A DNA stretch of 64,000 bases from Crocodylus rhombifer (GCA_038503035.1 JAVSML010025176.1:1082792-1146791); one strand, 5' to 3'; shown: positions 12,679-23,527, counted from the stretch's first letter. Numbers and translations are program-made. The notes: generated by a model from the letters alone, not told the origin.

Positions 12679-12708
<30 letters not shown>
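12679..12708. repeat. (TA)n microsatellite
   Basis: About 15 uninterrupted TA dinucleotides. They are followed immediately by the small palindrome AGGGTTGGCAACCCT (about 12708-12722), which resembles the tip of a DNA-transposon end, but no partner end was found. Confidence 0.95.
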
Positions 12709-12712
<4 letters not shown>

Positions 12713-12724
12713 TGGCAACCCTGC

Positions 12725-15700
12725 TCCAAAGGCATATAACCCTACTCCAATGGCATAATACAAAATAAGTATTGTTCCAACATAACGAAGAAAAAATCAT
12801 TTTTAGAGATAATTGCTATGGTGGATTTTAGTATACCTGTCCTGAAATTTGACCCTCTGGTAGAACTGTTTCAAGAAGTTCCACTCAAGTGCTAACTTTC
12901 CCAGGAAGGCTTGCATAATGGAAAGAAATAAAATAAAGCCCCATGATTTTGTGTTTCTAGGGATCTCAACTGCCATAAAATGAGGCAGGTGATACATTGC
13001 AGCCTTTATGTTTTGGTGTTTCAATGACTTTTTAAGAAACAGGGATGCCAGTAAGATCAATTTTGGAATGACATTCAATCCAAAGGTGCAAATTAGACCG
13101 TATTTTAAAGTCCCATGTGCCTGATCTGATATTTGAAATTTCCTGCACTCTGCCCTCTATTTGGGAAATCATATTAGATGTTATATGCCTATCGTCATGG
13201 TTGCTTGAAGTTGTTTTCCTGCAATATGTCCTCTCATTCTTTATGAATCTTGATATATTCCATCAAGATTTCATGGTTGGGTCTTGGTGGTATCTGATTT
13301 AAATCTTAATTGTCCAAAATCAATGCCATGATGCATAGTTGATATACTAGAGACTAAGATAATCTGAGACAAACAAATGTCTGACAAAGGCAATATTCTA
13401 CTATTTTCCTTAAAAACCCATTTGTAATTTAATTTTTATTCAAACTAATTTTCTTGAATTCTCAGAAAATTCATTTGTGACTCAAATAGGATGAATACTT
13501 CCCTTAAGCTTCAGACTACTGAGATATGTCTGCAGAATGATAAATGAGAAGGAGAGGCTAACTTGTTGACTTTCAGTCACCTTCATTCAGTAACCTTTAC
13601 CATCAAGATCTCAGTTTTCTTTTACAGTTGCTGTGGTCAATCAATGATACAATACACTCTGCCACTAAAGCCTTTGATCTTGCATCCCCAGCCCCTACCA
13701 AATATTGGTGATGAGTTAATTCTGCTATTCATAGACCTGTACTACTCCATGCACTAAGCACCATACTCCCAGCACTTAAAACACACATCACTGGGCACCT
13801 GTGGTATTCTGACATACTTAGTCAAAATATGGATTAGCATGGCACTGGTATCAATGCCATACAGTTTTCATCTCTCCTACAAGATGCTTAACATATATGC
13901 TTAAAACTAAGCACGTAGTTTTTTTCTGGATTGAGCCCTGACTGCTTAGCAACATGGAAGCTTAAGCCCCATGAAATTTAAGAGCATCAAAGCAATGGTT
14001 GCTTTCACATGACTCCAATATTAATTGCTTTGATCATGTTGCACTGTTCACTGTAACAGAGACCTTAAGTTGTCTAGCTTCTTGTAAGATGCTGGCTATC
14101 CATTAAAGTACAGGTCTTTTGAAGCACAGAATGAAACTACAGCTTTGTGGCACATAAGAAAAGGCATAGTAGAGTTCTAAGTGAAAAAACACTTAGGAAG
14201 TAGCAATGCAAGGAGAACAAATAAAATAAAAATAATATAGAATATTTTCCTGCTAATTTCAGTGTTACTGACATTGGTATTATTTGAATTGCTGAGTTAT
14301 AAAAACAATGCAGTACAATCAGAACAGAAAACAAAGGAATGATATCTCAGAGCTGTTTCTTGTACTTTACACAAGTTCATATGACAATGCTGGTGCAAAG
14401 AGTCCAAACAAATTAGATTTTACATTTACAAGAATTATACACAGTGAACATCTAAGCGTGTGAAAGTCCCCTGACACATTTTCCAGGTTGTTCTAAAAAA
14501 AATGGATAAGAATTTTCTTGCTGCAACATCAATAGACTTCCCATGAGAATTACCTTAGCTTGGCCTGAGGAATAAGAAACTTCAGAAACATGGCCTTTCC
14601 TACATACCACTATACCTCAAGAAAAAGGACAAGAGCAAGAGATCAAGGAAACTTAGATATTGCTCACATTTCAAATTCATTTTTGAGTAAACGATGTGAC
14701 AGATGAATAAGAAAATAGAATTTTCCTTCAAATGTTGATTCTGTCCCATCACATATGCCATGCTACAAGATTACAGTTTTTCTTCAATTGACTGATCAGC
14801 CCCAGCACCAATGAGAAAGCATAAGTTTGAAAGTAGGGTGCATTTTTATGAATATGAAGAAAAAGAGAAAAAAATGTTATTTTTCAAGATGATGAAGAAA
14901 GAGAAAGGAAAACCAATTACATTATCTGATAAATCAAAACCAAGCAAAGCAGTCTATGAAACAGGTAACATTTACAAGAGAAGTAATGCCAAAGGTTATT
15001 GGCTAAACCACCCAATAAATCTCTTGAGATGCTCTAGAAAACCTTTTTATGTGTACTTAGAGAATAAAGGTCAAATATATGGTCTTACATGATGGCTCTT
15101 CCATATAGTATATTCATAAGCATATTACAATAAAGAAAGAAATGTGTAAGTAAATTTGCACGTGTTTGTACCCATCATGTTTGCTTTGTATAGAGGAAGT
15201 CCTTTATAACTAAGGAATATAAACTGTAGTTCAATATAGTAAATACATATACTAACCAATACGGAAGAGGCTCTGTCTTTTCTTTATTCATCCAATATGT
15301 ATTAAAAAAGATCTTTGATTGAATGGAGAATGAGAAAATAAAAATCAGCTAAAATTAACAGAAGACAGAGTAAAACACTACAGAAAAAATAACAATTTCT
15401 GTATTATATTCTGCTCACTTGCAAAACAGTATGGGAGCAGTATATTTTAATTTCAGTAAAGAGATTAATGTTTTAATGAGAGCTTTAGTATTACAGGGTT
15501 ATGTATTACTAGGAAGTAAATAAAACAATAACTCCATAAAGCTCAAAAAATAACTATTGGTACATAAGGCATTTTACAAGAAGGATAGACTTTTCCTTCA
15601 TTGCTATGAATGTTTAACGCTCTCCTTCAAACTCTTACTAAATCTATTGATCTGTGAAACACAGTGCACTCCAGGGAGGCAATTCACTTGACGTTATATA

Positions 15701-16415
15701 TCAAATGATGAGATGAATAATGATCATACCATTTGGTAATTAAACGTCTTACAAACCTTTTAACTGACTGAACGTCAAAAAGGTCAAATGAGGTCAAGCA
15801 TATTTTTTTTTAACTTGTCTTATATTAACCATATAAAACAACTATCTTTAACAACAGCAATGATACAGATACACAGTAAAACAAACATTTAAAGAAACAG
15901 TATCTTTTGCACGTTTATATTATTCAAATTATATAACATATACAGAATCTGATAATTTTCTTTCATTGCCTATAGTTCTATTATAATTTTAATTATTATG
16001 CTTTCAGAGAAGTAGCCATTGCATGTATGTTGCAAATTATTAGCAATTTTATTCGATTAAAATAAACAAATAGCATATATAGCACATACAAACCATATCA
16101 GCAAAAGTAATTAAAATTAAACTAATTGACTATTTCTGTGTATTGCCAAGTACATATGTTTTTAGAGTATGAATATTGACTATTTGGCCCTTAAGAAATT
16201 CATTTTAATATTTATTTTCTATAAATAATCTATTTAAATTTTAATATAACCCTTAAAATAGGCAAATACTATTTAGAAATGTAATCTTAATTTTATTTAT
16301 GCCAGAAATCTAGAATTTAATTTGAAGGATTGTATCTATTAAGCTTTATCAATGGCTCAGGTACTGGAAACTAAAAACAAAACTAAAATAATCAAGGCAA
16401 TTCCTCAGATGTGAG
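12725..16415. other. AT-rich stretch without recognised gene
   Basis: Long AT-rich region with no repeat or coding signature that I could support. A lysine-rich open frame at 14811-15092 has no recognisable domain and is probably chance. Confidence 0.4.
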
Positions 16416-16416
16416 A

Positions 16417-16935
16417 CTCAGTCCTGGGACTGTGTGTGTGGGCCAGGGGGTTTCATGCACCCCTGAACCTTGGAGTTATGGCAGCAACAATCCCTGGGCT
16501 CATGAGTTTCATGCACCCCTAAGTGTTGGGGATCATGGTTGCCATGATTCCTTGGGCCTGGGAACTTCATACTGGGCATAGTGCACCATTGTGGTTGGGA
16601 GCCCTGTAAGTTGACAGGGCTCCCAGCCAGACAGGAGATCCTGTTACGTGTGCAAATTAAAGCTCGATAGCAACTGCCTATAAAAATTAGCACATGTTTT
16701 TGAGGGGTAACTTTATAGCTGGTTGGAGCTTTTTTGGTGTGATAAGTACTTTTAATGTGTAACTGGTCTTAAGGTAACTGTGCAATTAATTGTGCAGTTA
16801 ATTGTGTGATACCTGCAAGGTGTAGAGGGTGGCATAAAGTAAGTCTTCTTGAGGCCACAAAGTGTCCAATGAATGTGACATCAGGAACTTCCTGATGCAG
16901 CAGACTGTCTCTGGAGATGCCACACTTTCTGGACA
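16417..16935. repeat. Unclassified moderately GC-rich segment with hairpin
   Basis: It contains two similar phrases (gtttcatgcacccct near 16449 and 16506) and a strong hairpin, GGGAGCCCTG...CAGGGCTCCC at about 16597-16626. A TGTGCAATTAATTGTGCAGTTAATTGTG-type internal repeat lies near 16778-16806. No clear boundary or coding content is visible, so it may be an old non-autonomous element. Confidence 0.3.
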
Positions 16936-16939
16936 CTAT

Positions 16940-18065
16940 GGCTAGGGACAGACATTATACATACACCAGTTAAAGTGTTCAGAAACTTGTAACAGAACAG
17001 ACATTCAATGCACATAAACCAGTTTCAAAATGGCCAAAACCAGTTTGAAATAAACCTGGTTGAGCAGAGTACCTGGCTTACCTGATCTGGCTCAAACCAA
17101 TTTATGCAATGTCTGTCCCAGACCCCTTGTTGGTTTAAGATACACCAGATACCACCCACATCCTGGCATGCTCTCTAGGTTGGGTGGAGCTCTCTCCTCC
17201 ACAACAAAACTGGCCCCTCCCCTCTGCTCTCTGGCCAAAGCAGGGACCAGCCCTAGCAGAGACACCAGCTGGCATGGCCCTGCTAAGGCAAAGCGGGCAT
17301 GAAGGGAGTAAGTTCTTCCCTCCTTTCCCTCTTCCCTCACTGCACTTGGGGTCAGCCTGTCTGCCAGGGAGCATAAGGGAGGAGGGTGCAGCGGTGGACC
17401 CTGGAGTTGGCAGACCCCAGCTCCAGGGAAGTAACAGAGGAAGAAATCAGCACTTCTCCCTGCCCCTTTCACCTTAACGGGGCCACACTGGGTTGGTTGT
17501 CCCACAAGCTGGGGAGGGGGGCTCTCTTCCATGCTGGGGAGTACTCTTCCTCCTCCCAGGATGGAGAGGGGGACTCTGTAAGATACTGGATGGGAACTCT
17601 TCCTCCTCCCCTTCCCCCAAACCTTGCTGTCATGGGGTTGGGGGGGCCAGGGTACCTAGCGATGCTGCCCAGCGCCAGAGTGGGGTCTGGAGGAAGGCGC
17701 TGTTCCATGCTGAAGGGAACTCTTTCGTCTCTTCCTCCTCCCTCCAGAGGGGCAGTGGGAGTGCAGAGCTCAGATGAGCAGGGTGTGGGTGTGTGGGGTG
17801 TGAGGGAGGGTGCAGGAGTGGAGGAAGCCCTGCCCCTGCTTCCCCACAGAGTTTAGCATGGGGCTTCCCTGCTGTGAGTGTGGAGCTGCAGGTGCAGTGC
17901 AGAGCCCAGGGGACAGAAGCAGCCAGACAGTCTGCACAAGGCTTCACTCCTCACCCCCAGCACAGCTCTGGCTGCCTCTATACCTGCGGCACCGTGTGCT
18001 TGCAGCTCCAGACTCGCAGTGGGAAAGCCTGTATTCAGTATTATACAAGCAGACAAATTCAGTCA
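16940..18065 (+). repeat. Dispersed repeat family 'GGCTAGGGACAG', copy 1
   Basis: It starts GGCTAGGGACAGACATTATA and shares with copies at 30840-31144 (reverse) and 63124-63904 the ordered phrases 'gtaacagaacaga', 'cagtttcaaaatggc', 'aaataaacctggtt', 'tctgtcccagacccctt'. The first ~200 bp align clearly. The following GC-rich part to about 18065 is assigned by position and composition and is less certain. Overlapping open frames in 17060-18180 on both strands are compositional and show no domain. Confidence 0.55.
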
Positions 18066-18130
18066 ATCAGTTTCTTTTACTCAGACACCAGAAAATTTAG
18101 ACAAAAACATTTTTAGTATCGTTAAGATGT

Positions 18131-18707
18131 ATATTTTGGTTTCAGCCCAGGGGTTTACTGTTTGTGTTACAGATTGGTAATTCAGTTTGTGGTTGAGGCT
18201 GTAGGGGAGGAGGAGGCATCATTAGTGCCACAGGGTGCAGTCATAAAGGGCAAAGAGTTTGGTGCACTAGCAGGTGCAGCTGTACAGGGGCCAGAAGGCC
18301 TGGTGCCACAGTGAGCACAAAAGGAGGGACAGGCCCGGAGACTGTTACAGAGCTAGAGCCTCAGAGTCAAACCCTATCTAGTGGGTTTAGGCTGGTAGCC
18401 CTAGCTAGAGAAAAATGGGGTAAAAAGCCCATGGCAGCTGAGAACCCCAACACAGAAGTACAAACAACATCTGCGAGGCACAGGGCATGTCTAGGGGTGG
18501 CCGGAGCATGAAAGGACAGCGCTAGTCATCAGGGCATAAAAAGGGCCAGCTTCCCATTGAAGTAACATCTTAATAATTTTTCCATCAAGACGTGGCAGAC
18601 AAGTAAAGGCAGGATGCAGGACCAGAGACCAGAGTGAAGTATCAAAGGACTTTAAGGGTGCCCCTCAGAGGCTGCTAGAATGCTGCCGGGGATGGCAACC
18701 TGTTACA
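18131..18707 (+). repeat. Element A 5' LTR (5'-truncated)
   Basis: It matches the last ~570 bp of the 3' LTR from 'attttggtt.agcccagggg' through to the TGTTACA terminus. About 300 bp present at the start of the 3' LTR (22644-22950, including the TATA-like box) has no counterpart here. Repeat copy 1 lies immediately upstream instead. The missing part contains the probable promoter. Confidence 0.85.
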
Positions 18708-18708
18708 G

Positions 18709-18726
18709 TGGTGCATCGGCCAGGAA
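18709..18726 (+). other. Element A primer binding site (tRNA-Gly-like)
   Basis: One base after the LTR terminus comes TGGTGCATCGGCCAGGAA, complementary (16 of 18 by eye) to the 3' end of eukaryotic tRNA-Gly including CCA. Element B has the same arrangement with TGGTGCATTG at its primer site. Confidence 0.8.
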
Positions 18727-18768
18727 ATTTCCTACGCAATGTATACCCTAAGAGGGTGGTTTGCCTGA

Positions 18769-18960
18769 ATGAAAGAAAGAACCCTTGGGTCCAAAAAGAA
18801 GTCAGCAAAGCATGTGCAGAAGCTAGCCTTGGATTTGGGGGCAAAGCAACAAGTATTGAGACAGCTGTGCCAAGTAGTCCCAGTTCTGCAGAACCAAACA
18901 GAAAGACAACAGGCATTGTTAGAGAGGATGGTGGGAGGCATACAACCACAATGAGCACTC
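18769..18960 (+). pseudogene. gag: Element A gag remnant (N-terminal part only)
   Basis: A short plus-strand frame encodes a lysine- and glutamine-rich, probably coiled-coil stretch (visible: LRQLCQVV..LQNQTERQQAL). Its position after the primer site and Q-rich character parallel the start of gag in element B. The capsid part and CCHC zinc knuckle seen in element B are not present before the protease begins about 70 bp later, so most of gag has been lost by internal deletion. Assignment rests on position and composition rather than a domain match. Confidence 0.5.
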
Positions 18961-19019
18961 CAGGAAGGGGTTTGTAGATATGGGACCAGGGTTCATCCTG
19001 TGCCAGGATTGGAACAGAC

Positions 19020-19300
19020 CACACTGTTGGTGGACGTGAGGCTAGAGGGATGGAAGATACGTGCTATGTTAGATTCAGGCTTGTCACACACAATAATGCA
19101 AAGAGATGCATTACCAGAAAGAGAGAGGAGATCAGATAATCACTAGATGCTGGTGCAAGGAGTCCGGAAGACATGACAGAGTGTGGGTCATTCTGCAAGT
19201 GGGCAAGAATACATGCTGGACGCTAGTCAGGGTAGCTGAGCACTTATCCTATCCGATGATGCTAGGATGTAACTGGCCAGGATTATTGACAGTGATAGCC
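19020..19300 (+). pseudogene. pol: Element A protease
   Basis: Retropepsin-type aspartic protease that would process the polyprotein. The block around the active site reads RAMLDSGLSHTI at about 19059-19095 (catalytic D-S-G), and the C-terminal signature HLSYPMMLGCNWPG lies at about 19240-19283, as in gypsy proteases. Frameshifts separate the two. It is followed by a spacer of ~500 bp with no clear domain before integrase. Confidence 0.8.
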
Positions 19301-19839
19301 CATGAGAAAAAGAAAGAGGAACCTGTGAAGCATAATTCAAGACAGGTGAGGGACACTAGAGGGGCCTCACATCCCATTCAGGGTACCTCGGGTTATCACA
19401 GTCCATTCAGGCTGGAAGGAAAGCTTCTGAAGAGGAGTCAGGGGCAGTAGAAGGCCCCACAGGAGGACGCTGGAGGTAGCAATCCAAAGATGTAAGGCAG
19501 TAGAGTTAGAGGCTGTACTTGAGGATGATCCTATAGCTGCTATGGCTGAGGGATTTGCTAGTGATGCTGAACCACCTTTGACAGAGGAAGAGGTAGAACA
19601 GGAGGCGAATGTTGCCCACTTGTGGGAAGATGAGCATTTGTGATTGGAACAGAGCCGAGCAGAAGGGTTTTGGTATGCATTCCAGAAACATCTAGCTCAG
19701 TGCAATGGGGAGTTGCTGCAACCAGAACAGATGAAGACAACCCCAATTTTTTGAAGTTAGGAATGATCTCCTATATAGAGTTGAGCAAGGAAGAGCCAAA
19801 GGAGAAGAAGTAGTACAATTGATGGTACCTTGGTGATAC

Positions 19840-20880
19840 CAAAGGGCCCTATTGAATGTAGCTCATGAACTCCACACAGGTGGACATTTGGGGAGGAACA
19901 AAATACAAGCTCACATTTGGGAAAGATTTTTTTGGCCATGATTAATACAGGAAGTAGTGAATAACTGTGCTTCATGTCCTGCATGTCAAAAAGTAAACCC
20001 TAGTCATCCTCCAAAAGGTCTGTTAGTATGGCTGACCTGGGTGGAAGTTCTCTTTGAGTGTGTGGCAGATGATATTGTGGGGCCACTGTTAAGAAGTAGT
20101 ACTGGACACCAATATATTCTACTCCTCTTGGAATATGCAACGAAGTACCCAGGGGCCATGACCACACAGAGGGTGTCCACCCCAAAGGTGGAGGACAAGT
20201 TATTAGAAATATTCTCCTGGGTTGGAATCCCCAAAGAACTGTTGACCAATTAAGGAATGGATTTTACATCTCACGTGTTCAAGGGAGCGAGCAGAACACT
20301 GGGAATTAAACATCTAGAGACCGCATTATATCATCCATAAACTGATGGGATAGTGGAGTGATTTAAACGGATGTTGAAACAGCTGTTGGAGAAGTTCATG
20401 ATAAAGAGCCCACAGAAATGGGACTGACTGTTACCACCTTTGGTATTTGCAGTAAGAGAGGCACCCCAAGCCCAACAGGGTTTTCCGCCTTTGAACTATT
20501 ATACGGATGGCAACCACAAGGCATCCTTGATTTGATTAAATGAAGTTGGGAAGAGCAACAAAGTTAAAACAAGAACCTTTTTCAATATGTGATACAACTG
20601 AGGGAGTGCCTAGAAGTGGCACAGAGAGAGGGTTTAGGAAATCTTAGGGAGGCCCAAAGGTGACAAGCAACCTATTACAATAGAGGAGCCAGAGAAAGGA
20701 AATTTGAGTTGAACGAATGCGTGTTGGTTCTCTTACCGGACCAAGGAAGTAAGTTACTTGCACGATAGCAGGGACCCTATGAAATTATGCACCAAGTGGC
20801 GCCTGTAGATTATGAAGTGCACCAGCCTGAAAGGAAAAAGAAAAAACAAGTATACCATGTTAACATGCTGAAGCTATGGC
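19840..20880 (+). pseudogene. pol: Element A integrase
   Basis: Integrase would insert the cDNA into the genome. In order: the zinc-binding HHCC domain (AHELHTGGHLG at ~19858, then NNCASCPACQK to ~19990), and the catalytic core with the first aspartate in ADDIVGPLLRSSTGHQYI (~20070-20120). The second catalytic site, normally TDQG, reads TN-stop-G near 20247-20256, and the glutamate lies in TDGIVE near 20345-20360. A C-terminal block, APVDYEVHQPERKKKKQVYH, spans ~20802-20860. Several stops interrupt it. The key point is that it lies upstream of RT. Confidence 0.9.
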
Positions 20881-20924
20881 AAGAGCCAGAGTGCCTATAT
20901 TTGGCCCCTCAACCTGAAGAACTG

Positions 20925-21725
20925 GAACTGGGACCCTCCCTGGGGGACGGGTATAGGAGAAGTAATGTGGAACTGGCCCCACGCCTATCCAAGAAACAGA
21001 AGCAACAGGCAATGGAGCTAGTGAAAGAGTATGGAGACATGTTCCAAGAGGGCCCTGGGATGGCTTGGGGCATGATGCATCAAATAAAGACCCCTCCAGG
21101 ACAGGTGATCCACAAGAACTGGAGGCAGATCCCACAACAGCTACAGGATCAGATAAAAGATAAAATTGAGATGACGTTAGAGAAAGGCATAATACAAGAA
21201 TTCCACAGTGACTGGCACAGTCCCATCATCATAATACCGAAGCCAGATGGGAAAATTTGACTCCATATCGATTTTCAGAAAGTAAATGCGGTGGCTAAGT
21301 TTGATGCATAGCTGATGCTGAGAGTGGACAAAATGGTGGAGAATACTAGAAAAGCCAGCTATATCTTTACTTCATACCGAACGAAAGGCTATTGGCAGGT
21401 CCCATTAGCACCCGAGGACCATGAAAAGACAGCATTCGCCACACTTTGGGGTCTATTCCAATTGTGCCGTATGCCATTTGGATTACATGGAGCCACTGCT
21501 ACATTTCAAAGGCTACTAGAAAAAGTCTTGGCCCCTCATAGGTGTTACGCTGCAGCCTATATAGATGAAATTAACATGTATACCACAGGCTGGGCTAGAC
21601 ATTTAACAGCCCTGTGAGTGGTATTGCAGGACCTAAGGAAGGCAGGACTAACAGCCAACCTGAAGAAGTGCACAACTGAGAAGGAAGAAACATGGTACCT
21701 CGGGTTTCAGTTAGGAAGCCGTAAG
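20925..21725 (+). pseudogene. pol: Element A reverse transcriptase
   Basis: Gypsy-type RT blocks occur in order: LEKGIIQEFHSDWHSPIIII near 21177-21240, YRTKGYWQVPLAPEDHEKTA near 21376-21436, CRMPFGLHGATATFQRLLEK near 21464-21523, and the active-site box YIDEINMY at ~21558-21581. The canonical box is Y-x-D-D, so the second catalytic aspartate has become glutamate. Stops near 21258 and 21309 also break the frame. It follows the integrase C-terminal block directly. Confidence 0.92.
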
Positions 21726-21734
21726 GTGTAACCA

Positions 21735-22585
21735 TTGCTGGATAAAGTAGAGGCACTATGGAGTTATAAAGCTCCCCAAACAAAGAAACAAGTGAGGGCT
21801 TTCTTGGGACTGGTGAATTATTATAGAAAATTTGTGCCTTATTTTGCAGACCTAGTGGTGCCCTTGACCAAGATGGTAAGGGCTGGTGCCCCAACCAAAG
21901 TGAGATGGACACCAGAGGCAGAAAGAGTATTTCAAGAGGTGAAGGATGCATTATGTGTGCATTGACTGCCATATATGCCAGATTTCAATAAACCATTTTT
22001 GGTAAAGATATGCATCAAACATGGGTATTTTATAGATTTCATAGACATCAGGGCTGGAAGGGACCTCGGGAGATCATTGAGTCCAGCCCCCTGCCCAAAG
22101 GGCAGGAAGTCAGCTGGGGTCTTAGGATCCCAGCAAGATAAGCATCCAATTTAGTCTTGAAGGTGTTCAATGTAGGTGCTTGAACCACCTCCGCTGGCAC
22201 ACTGTTCCAGACCTTGGGGGCTCGGACAGTAAAGAAATTCTTCCTTTGGTGCAGTATTGGTGCAGTGCTGGTCCAAATGGAGGAAGGGGAAGAATGTCTG
22301 ATAGCATATATAAGTAGAAAATTACACCCGTCTGAAAGCAATTATGCTGCAATAGAGAAAGAGTGTTTGGCGATCAAATGGGCCACAGAAACACTCTGAT
22401 CTTACTTGTTAAGATGCAAGTTCATGCTAATCATGGACCACGCACCGCTGCGATGGCTACAAAGAATGAAGACAGATAATGCTAGGTTAATGAGGTGGGC
22501 TGTTAGTCTTCAGCCATATTGTTTTGTGATACAGCATCACCCAGGGACCAAGAATGTAAGTGCCGACCACTTCTCATGACAATAT
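21735..22585 (+). pseudogene. pol: Element A RNase H, interrupted by a CR1
   Basis: The connection/RNase H region starts with LGLVNYYRKFVPYFADLVVP near 21807-21866 and 'FNKPFLVK' near 21985. After the CR1 insertion (22030-22253) it resumes with IGAVLVQMEEGEECLIAYIS (~22256-22315), ESNYAAIEKECLAIKWA (~22333-22383) and MDHAPLRWL (~22434-22460), then RPG-like HHPGTKNVSADH to ~22570. The order and residues are typical of Ty3/gypsy RNase H. In-frame stops occur near 22399 and 22578. Confidence 0.9.
22030..22253 (-). mobile_element. CR1 3' end nested in element A
   Basis: On the plus strand it reads as the reversed CR1 tail ('tttcatagacatcagggctggaagggacc') through to 'acagtaaagaaattcttcc'. It splits the RNase H coding sequence. 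GTATT flanks both sides (22025-22029 and 22254-22258), a possible 5-bp target duplication. It must have inserted after element A. Confidence 0.92.
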
Positions 22586-22626
22586 GAAGAAGAGGGTTCA
22601 GAGAGGAAGGAAAAACCCCAAACAAA

Positions 22627-22643
22627 AGAGAAGAAGGGGAGGG
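22627..22643 (+). other. Element A polypurine tract
   Basis: The run AGAGAAGAAGGGGAGGG directly precedes the 3' LTR, the position where plus-strand DNA synthesis is primed. Confidence 0.85.
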
Positions 22644-23527
22644 TGTAACAGGGAACCCTAGCGCTGTTACCAGAAAGCAGACTGGCTCCTTTAAGACCAG
22701 AACTCCCTGGGCACGGCCTGCTGGCAGGTAGGGGTTAAGAGCTGAGTTCTGCTGGCTGGTCAGGTGACCGGAGGGCGGGGAAGGTCAGAACTATAAAAAA
22801 CCTGGGCTGACCCCCAAAGGGTCAGCTGCAGAGACTGTGGACTCCTGATGACTCCCAGAGAAGCTGCAGCAGCCCCACGAGCAGACAGTAGGAAGCAGAA
22901 GCACAGAGCCATGGAAAACGTGAGCTGACCAACTGCCTTTCTTAACTTGATTTTGGTTATAGCCCAGGGGCTTACTGTTTGTGTTACAGATTGGTAATCC
23001 GGTGCTTTGTGGTTGAGGCTGTAGGGGAGGAGGCGGCATCATTAGTGCCACAGGGTGCAGTCATAAAGGGCCAAAGAGCCTGGTGCACTAGCAGGTGCAG
23101 GTGTACAGGGTCAGAAGGTCTGGTGCCATAGTAAACACAAAAGGTGGGCCAGGCCTGGAGACTGTTAGGGAGCTAGAGCCTCAAAGTCAAGTCCTATCTG
23201 GTAAGTTTAGGCTGGTAGCCCTAGCTAGAAAAAAATGGGGTAAAAAGCCCATGGTGGCTGAGAACCCCAACACAGAAGTACAAACAACTTCTGTGAGGCA
23301 TGGGGCATGTCTAGGGGTGGTCAGAGCATGCAAGGACAACCCTAGTCATCAGGGCATACAAAGGGGCAGCCTCCCGCCAGAGTACTATCTTAATCATTAT
23401 TCCATCAAGATGTGGCTGGAAAGTAAAGGTGGGATGCAAGACCAGAGACAAGAGTGAAGTATCAAAGGATTTCAGGGGTGCTCCTCAGAGGCCACTACAA
23501 TGCCACTGGGAATGGCAACCTGTTACA
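22644..23527 (+). repeat. Element A 3' LTR (complete)
   Basis: 884 bp bounded by TGTAACA and TGTTACA, a perfect 7-bp inverted terminal repeat of TG...CA type. The last ~570 bp match the 5' LTR. The next bases are GATAC. No matching duplication could be checked because the 5' end of the element is missing. Confidence 0.92.
22792..22800 (+). promoter_or_regulatory. TATA-like box in element A 3' LTR
   Basis: TATAAAAAA lies ~150 bp into the LTR, preceded by GC-rich sequence (gagggcggggaagg). Its position fits a U3 promoter. The equivalent part of the 5' LTR is absent. Confidence 0.5.

Larger units (their letters stand above)
18131..23527 (+). mobile_element. Gypsy-class LTR retrotransposon A, integrase-before-RT order
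   Basis: A degraded LTR element on the plus strand: partial 5' LTR, tRNA-Gly-like primer site, short gag remnant, protease, integrase, reverse transcriptase, RNase H, polypurine tract, complete 3' LTR. All protein blocks resemble Ty3/gypsy proteins, but integrase lies upstream of RT, as in Gmr1-type elements. The LTR copies differ at many positions (roughly one in eight to ten by eye), so insertion is old. All coding parts are broken, and a CR1 fragment is nested in the RNase H. It belongs to the same group as element B at 50248-56153. Confidence 0.93.

Noticed and set aside
12708..12727. AGGGTTGGCAACCCT as one end of a DNA transposon
   Set aside because: No partner end or target duplication was found nearby. 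A 15-bp palindrome alone next to a TA repeat is weak.
14811..15092. Lysine-rich 93-codon frame as a possible small gene
   Set aside because: AT-rich background gives many Lys codons. No start context, splice or homology evidence.
17060..18180. Many overlapping open frames in a GC-rich segment
   Set aside because: Frames occur on both strands at once, lack domains and fall in a dispersed repeat. They are explained by few stop codons in GC-rich sequence.
18131..23527. Integrase-before-RT order in element A as the product of a local inversion or tandem fusion of two elements
   Set aside because: All domains are on one strand, the integrase C-terminal block runs directly into RT, and element B has the same junction.
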